A DNA stretch of 64,000 nt from Lycium barbarum (Eukaryota; Streptophyta; Magnoliopsida; Solanales; Solanaceae), in contig NC_083337.1 of assembly GCF_019175385.1 (NCBI RefSeq), forward strand, positions 163,941,713-164,005,712, in the 5' to 3' direction. A program made the translations under genes and the position numbers. Below the pieces are notes generated by a model, which saw nothing but the letters and a program-made list of their open reading frames with translations, was not told where the DNA came from and did not search any database. Positions within the stretch are counted from its first letter, which is position 1. Every line of letters starts with the position of its first letter. This document shows positions 58,946 through 64,000 of this stretch, piece by piece.

Positions 58946-59023
58946 TGGGCTGGGCTCAGGCATGAGTACAGAAACTGGGCTATCTCACCAAGGCCCTTAA
59001 AATTAACCAGGCTAAAAAGCCCA
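58946..59023. promoter_or_regulatory. Site II element cluster of RPL10A
   Basis: TGGGCT occurs at 58946-58951, 58951-58956 and 58976-58981, and its complement AGCCCA at 59018-59023. Site II (TGGGCY) motifs bound by TCP factors act together with a telo-box in such promoters. Confidence 0.6.
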
Positions 59024-59071
59024 ACAACCCAATTCTGAATTTGGATTGGTTGGTTCCAACTTAAAAAATTT

Positions 59072-59398
59072 TTTTGAGCGGATTGCCCTTCAAAGGCACT
59101 CGTCCTTAATTTTTGTCCTTCATCTAATACCCAAGATTCAGGGTGGGTTCGAACCCCAATTCAATAAAAAAAAAAAACGCAAGGTAGAGGTTTAGATTTC
59201 GCAAAACTCAATCTTAAGATAGAATTTGAAACTCTGTCTGAGGCCTAATTTTGGCCCGAATAAGCCTAAACTCTGCTACAAAACTCTGCTTTACGATTTT
59301 ATTTTAATTGAGTTGAGATTCGAATTTCAAATCCCATGATATTAGGCGAAGGGCAAAAATTAAAGACCAGTGCCTTTGAAGGATAATCGTGCAAATGT
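59072..59398. mobile_element. Foldback MITE
   Basis: The left TTTGAGCGGATTGCCCTTC with AAAGGCAC and the right complement CCTTCAAAGGCACTG form inverted ends. The interior blocks (GGTTCGAACCCC, GATTCGAATTTC) are also roughly inverted. It is 327 bp and non-coding. Confidence 0.55.
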
Positions 59399-59681
59399 CC
59401 ACCTTTTTTTGTTTAATATATTTGGTTATTGGAAAGTTACATCATTTGTCACATTTTAACCTGTTTCTAACTTGGTGCAATTTTCTAGTTTTTCCTGAAT
59501 ACAACTATGTTTGAAAAAAAAAAAAAAGGAGACGAAACTGATTATCACATTCATTCTAAGCGGGGAAGTAACATATTTACTTTATTATTTCTAATTAACA
59601 CGAAACAATCAAAAATATAATTTGAAAACATAGCTATATTTAGTTGATGTTGACGTGACCTTATCTTTAAAACTCCTTATA

Positions 59682-59877
59682 GAGCCTGTTTGGGTGGGCT
59701 TAATTTATTTATTTTGGCTTATAAGTTGTTTTCAGCTTATAAGCTGCTTTAGATAAACTAAACCAAACGAACCCAATTATTTTTTTGGGATTATTTTATG
59801 CATAAAATGGCTTTAAGCTGGCCAGCCAAATACTCAAAAAAGCTAAAAACAGCTTATAAGTCAATCCAAACGGGCTC
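59682..59877. mobile_element. Tourist-like MITE, GAGCCTGTTTGG family
   Basis: 196 bp with ends GAGCCTGTTTGGGTGGG and CAATCCAAACGGGCTC, flanked by ATA on both sides. Confidence 0.7.
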
Positions 59878-59967
59878 ATAGTTCATACCCTCCTAATTAG
59901 TGCTATCTTTGAAGTGTTCACACCAAGGCAATATTGCACATAAACATGAGCACATGAACTATCTCAA

Positions 59968-60754
59968 GAGCAGTGTTTTAAGAGGGAGGCGCGGCGAGAC
60001 GTTTTACGCAGAAGTCCCATGAATCTACGGGGCGTATGTTCATGTATCTTCAATTTTATAATTTTATTAGTAAGAAAATAAGCAAAATTAATTTTTTTCA
60101 TTAAAACTCTAAAAATAAATTCAAATAAATCACCAATGATATAGAAAAAGTTATTATAATCATTATTTGGGAATGGTAACAACATAAAAAATGTCAATAG
60201 CCTAGATAATCATTAAAATGAATCATCATTCACTTCATCATCGATCTTCACATCTATATATCCTTCAAACCCTCAACTAATATTTGCACTGATTTTTATT
60301 TATATATTTCAAAGAAGGAGAAGGGTAAAAAGTGTAAGACCAATGACAAAAAATGGATAATATGTTTCAGGAACATGGTGTAATGAAATCTCTATCCTAT
60401 CAATTTCAGACATAATCATCTAAAAAAACTATTTATGACAGTATTATTTTCTATGAGAGAGTTGCTTTATATTTTAGGAAACATCGCTACAGCATGATAA
60501 CATAAAGTATAAATATCATTAACCAATAATAAAAATCATAATCTATAGCAATTTTTTTTTTAAAATAAAAATCAAATTTAACGCTCAGGGCACACGCTTT
60601 TACATCTAGGGCTTACGCTTTTGCACCCGAAACTTACGCCCCAAATTTTAGGACGGTCGTAATATGGATCTAAGGCTTTTATTAACGCCCCAAAGCGTTT
60701 TTGGTACGCCCCATTTTTGGACTCGCTCCAAAAACACCTTTGAAAACACTGCTC
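59968..60754. mobile_element. TIR element with GAGCAGTGTTTT ends
   Basis: 787 bp. The left end GAGCAGTGTTTTAAGAG pairs with the right complement GAGCAGTGTTTTCAAAGG. Subterminal parts are rich in GGCGCG and ACGCCCC motifs. There is no clear target duplication and no transposase. A decayed relative may lie at 9760-9905. Confidence 0.55.
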
Positions 60755-61009
60755 ACGAGAGACAATGTCCGAGACTGATGTAGTAAGGTAATTTTTATAA
60801 AAGCAAAAATATTGATAAATTTAGACATTCTGATTGAGTACTTGGGCATACGATAAAATATTTCTATTAAACTATTTTCGACTCAAAATTTTAAACAAGC
60901 TTTTATGCATGATAACGTATTTCCGTAAATCATAAAAAATTAATATTGTAAAACCAAACTCCAAAATCTCTAAAAGTATCTCAAGCCAAAAATACATGGG
61001 TTAACCGCA

Positions 61010-61197
61010 AAAAATGTGGTACAGTGGATGAGGTTGTTCCTCCCTTAATTAGAGGTCTCGGGTTCGAGCCCTGAGTATGAAAAAAATCCTTAGCAGGGAG
61101 CCTCCCTCGAAATGGGGCCCTACGAGACGCGAATATAGATATAATCGGGCTCCAATGCAAGTATCAACACCGGATAAAATAAAAAAAAAAAAAAAAA
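61010..61197 (+). mobile_element. tRNA-derived SINE
   Basis: A perfect plant A box TGGTACAGTGG (61017-61027) and B box GGTTCGAGCC (61061-61070) lie 34 bp apart, followed by a SINE body and an A-run ending at about 61199, then GA repeats. Flanking ACATGGGTT and ACATGGTTT may be the target duplication. It lies 200 bp upstream of the QCR9 exon. Confidence 0.8.
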
Positions 61198-61410
61198 AGA
61201 GAGAGAGAGACATGGTTTTGTGCTTCAAAAAATTATGCCACACATTCTCCAGAAACCAAAAAATAAGGGTCCAAAGTTGAACCAGTCTAACGGGCACTCC
61301 AAATTGGATGATATAGGTTTAATAGTGTTAATACAGCGCGAGTAGTATTTTAGCACAGCATTGGCAATCATCCCATTTGTATAAGTTCGGATTTCTCTTT
61401 CAGAGGCAGA

Positions 61411-61724
61411 ATGGTGCTATTTGAAGGGATTTACAAAGTGCTTATGCGCCGCAACTCTGTCTATGTCACCTTCGTTATCGCTGGCGCTTTACTTGGTGAA
61501 CGGGTCTGTCTTCTATCCATTAATTCTGTAGATCAGAAAGTTGTCTTTATTATTATTCCTATGTGTGTTTATGTTTGGGATCATTATTTGGGTATGTTTA
61601 AAACTGGATCTGAATCGGTGTGATGTAAATTATTATGAGATGGGTCCGAGTTTGATTTCGTTTTTATTAATTGCAGGCAGTGGATTATGGGGTTCATAAG
61701 CTCTGGGAGCACAATAATGTTGGG
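61411..61724 (+). CDS. QCR9: Cytochrome bc1 complex subunit 9 (QCR9), incomplete
   Basis: Two exons, 61411-61503 and 61677-61724, joined in frame by a GT-AG intron, encode FEGIYKVLMRRNSVYVTFV (after MVL) and AVDYGVHKLWEHNNVG. This is the core of the small complex III subunit of the mitochondrial inner membrane, with one membrane span. The last exon, which should encode the short KRYEDI-type tail, was not found up to 64000 and may lie beyond. An acceptor-like CTCTTTCAG sits directly before AGGCAGAATG, so the ATG at 61411 may be internal and a short 5' exon may lie upstream. I could not identify it. The SINE at 61010 occupies the upstream region. Confidence 0.8.
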
Positions 61725-62384
61725 GTATGTTAATTGTTTCCTTTTCTTTCTGAGATTTTTTTAAGAAAAAGGTTATATCTTATATGTTTCATCAATCTTT
61801 TTTATTATTTTTTTCTTTCTTGTTTTACTTGGATTCTTGAGAGTTTGTTATGATATTGATGTTTCAGAATGCTGTTTAAAATGGGTTATATAATTGGGAT
61901 GAGTTTATCAGGGCTCTAAACTAGAATGGAGATGTAAGGAATTTTGTTTTCCAACTGTATGGATAGGGTGTTCTTCATAGTACAGACTGTATGGACAGTT
62001 TTTTTTTTTTTAATTATATGAAAGAGATTATTGATTCCATCTATCACCAGCTTGGTTTTAGCTAATTATGGAAAAGGTATCTGTGTTAGATAGGGACCGT
62101 ACTTGATTTGTTTTACCTTTCACTTCCAAATTTATTGGTCAAAGACAGTGAATGTTGTCCTTGGCGTGCTAAGCCAAAGACAAATCGTAACTTTGACTTT
62201 GTTGCTTGCAATGTATAGGGGGTTTACATGGTTTTATTCCTTAGATAAACTAAATTTGAGGAACGTTGTCCTATTTAACATCCTACCTCCCTTCCCACCC
62301 TTTTGTGTTTCAAAATATGATTCTGTATCGGAATTTCTTTTCCTTCTTCTCTGGTTTTTCAAATTCTTCTTCTTCTAGCTATTG

Positions 62385-62582
62385 ACAGTAGGAGGCGTAT
62401 CCAGGATTTGAACATTATGAGTTCAAATTCGGGATTCTACCACAGCCCATTTGATTTACCGCGTCCAACTCCAACATCTATTATTCGTACTTATTTAGTG
62501 AACATTTTAACACATATATTGAGACTGAGCCTCGGCTCCTGGGTTCGGATTAACTCGTAACAGTAACACTACATCTGCCCCT
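62385..62582. mobile_element. hAT-type MITE
   Basis: The left end CAGTAGGAGGCGTATCCAGG and right end complement CAGGGGCAGATGTAG resemble a repeat frequent near Solanaceae genes. About 198 bp, with an approximate right end. Confidence 0.45.
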
Positions 62583-62717
62583 GCTCTCAGCTCCTCCTCT
62601 TCTTCGATGATCAGGTCCTTCTCCTGCAAACTCCCCTTTCTTTCGCATCTCATTTCAACAGTTGCTCTATTCTACTATTTCATTACTGATTCTACTATTT
62701 ACTTAGTTCTTGCAGTC

Positions 62718-62810
62718 TATGTTGCTCAGACTCTCCAAAAATGCTACCGCATTACTTTTGGAGGATCCGGCACGCACCCGTTGACATTTTTGAAGAGTCC
62801 GAGCAACATA
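62718..62810. repeat. Short foldback repeat
   Basis: TATGTTGCTCAGACTCT and the complement TATGTTGCTCGGACTCT close a 93-bp hairpin with GGAGGATCCG inside. This is a very common small repeat in Solanaceae genomes. Confidence 0.65.
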
Positions 62811-64000
62811 ACCTGCATACTGCCCTCCTTCTGTTCCTCTTTCTTTTCCCTCTTCTATTTACTCTAACCCATCTCTTTCTCTGCACCTGTTGTTTGATGT
62901 CTTTATTCCCGTAACCTGTTAATATTTGCTCCTTTTCTCTCTCCTTTTCTTAGTTCTAGCTTCTCCTTTGAAAATAATAGGATCTATAATCCATTTTGTA
63001 TCTTCCAGTCTCTATGAAAGACCTGGAATTGCTGGGCATGCTGGGTTGATTTTGATTGCTTAAACAAGAGTTGATATCTGACTTCAATTATGGTTTTCAA
63101 CACTAATTGTAATAAAAAATCCTGAAGAAATCAAATTCTGGACGTATAGCAGAGAGAAGGCATGTGCAGAAGTTTTAGCTAGAAAGCATTCCAGTACGAA
63201 TCAATAGATCAATCAATCAACTACACCTCAATCCTAAATTAGTTGTAGATGGCTATATGAATCTTGTTTATCCATTCCCGTCTATTCAGGTCCATCTCGT
63301 TCCAATACTAAATACAGTATCTTTTAGAGAAAATTAGGAGTTTTCTAAAAGTAGAGGTTCTCTAATCTCATACTTATCCAACATGGACATACAAGTCTTA
63401 ACAATAGTAGAAAAGACTCTTGACAACGCTAGACCTAGAGAATTCATCATAATAAACTGCTTCTACGATGGACATCAACTTACCTTAATTGTTACCCTTT
63501 ATCCAAGTTCGAGACCATATATATTTTGCAAAACTCTGATAGGTGGATTTAATAGGAGGAGAATCCATGAGATAATGTTTGACTTGTTGAATGCTGAATG
63601 TCTGATTCTATTTGCTTGAGAGTTAAGATATAGCACCAAAAAAGAGGATCTTCTGCTGTCACTCAATATGCAGTAATTGCTTCAGACGACGTCATATGGA
63701 ACCTTTAATCAATAATAAGAAAGTCTTAAGAATGAGAAGAACCTTGACTCCCAAGGAGCAAAACAACCTTGGCTCAGAAGAAGGATGACACAAACACAAA
63801 ATAAACAAAGATGATTACTAAATTTTGAGCTGCATAAGGTGTGCTTCGCGGCCAGTCTTAGTTAAAATTGATTCCTCTTTGATGTGTCTTTTTTCCAGTA
63901 CTCTTAACAAGTTTCCTGGTCAACTCTAAGTCTGGACGAACTAAAATTGCTTCTATATCTATATATAAAAACTTTCAAGAAGTGTCTGTTCTATTCTACT

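Larger units (their letters stand above)
61725..64000. other. QCR9 intron or downstream region
   Basis: If the QCR9 tail exon lies further right, all of this is intron. It contains two MITE-like elements (62385-62582, 62718-62810). Frames such as 63383-63619 match no family I know. Confidence 0.4.

Noticed and set aside
59140..59160. tRNA gene suggested by GGGTTCGAACCCC
   Set aside because: Only a B-box-like sequence is present, without an acceptor stem or A box, and it lies inside a foldback MITE.
63383..63619. 78-residue open frame on the plus strand
   Set aside because: No recognisable domain, start context or neighbouring exon. It is probably chance in an intron or intergenic DNA.
1..64000. 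CRISPR arrays, operons or ribosome binding sites
   Set aside because: The window is plant nuclear DNA with introns. No regularly spaced direct repeats of that kind are present.

Overview
The window is plant nuclear DNA, most probably from a member of the Solanaceae. The evidence is an AT-rich sequence, intron-containing plant genes, a chromoplast-type lycopene beta-cyclase of the CYC-B/CCS type, a Tnt1-like Copia retrotransposon, and repeats common in this family such as TTG-tailed LINE/SINE ends, Tourist and Stowaway MITEs and CCGG-rich hAT ends. The species cannot be read from the sequence. In tomato and pepper, CYC-B/CCS lies on chromosome 6, so this may be the orthologous region (inference).

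Ten genes or gene remnants from host families are visible. All but the last two are on the minus strand: a Casparian strip membrane protein (567-1799); CYC-B lycopene beta-cyclase (5159-6655); the longin R-SNARE VAMP714 (8306-15177, four exons); a pollen Ole e 1-like secreted protein (29593-30782); an S40/DUF584 senescence regulator (38785-39408); a FANTASTIC FOUR protein (44346-45191); a root-type ferredoxin (50648-51103, with a 5'UTR intron); and ribosomal protein uL1/RPL10A (56156-58656, five coding exons). On the plus strand are a broken ACD6-like ankyrin gene (48810-50005) and the first visible exons of complex III subunit 9 (61411-61724, last exon not found). These are ordinary single genes with no operon-like link.

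Mobile DNA fills most of the rest. The core is a nest at 18516-29040: a roughly 1 kb inverted-repeat element was hit first or second by a 4.2 kb hAT transposon (18659-22831, 8-bp target duplication) and by a 5.35 kb Tnt1-like retrotransposon (23463-28811, LTRs that read as identical, 5-bp target duplication, unbroken 1323-residue polyprotein). Other elements with ends and target duplications readable in the sequence include two Mutator-like foldbacks, a solo LTR, several Tourist and Stowaway MITEs (one inside another), a Helitron candidate, two tRNA-derived SINEs, and 5'-truncated RTE-type LINE pieces. There is also a plastid 16S rRNA fragment.

The most unusual structure is in intron 1 of VAMP714. 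The last 30 bases of exon 1, with the splice donor, recur four more times in a tandem array (14224-14960), and each copy has a better-looking donor than the one the reading frame requires. Two introns (VAMP714 intron 2, RPL10A intron 3) need GC-AG splice sites to keep frame. All exon joins were made by eye from reading frame, splice signals and family knowledge; no alignment or search was run.
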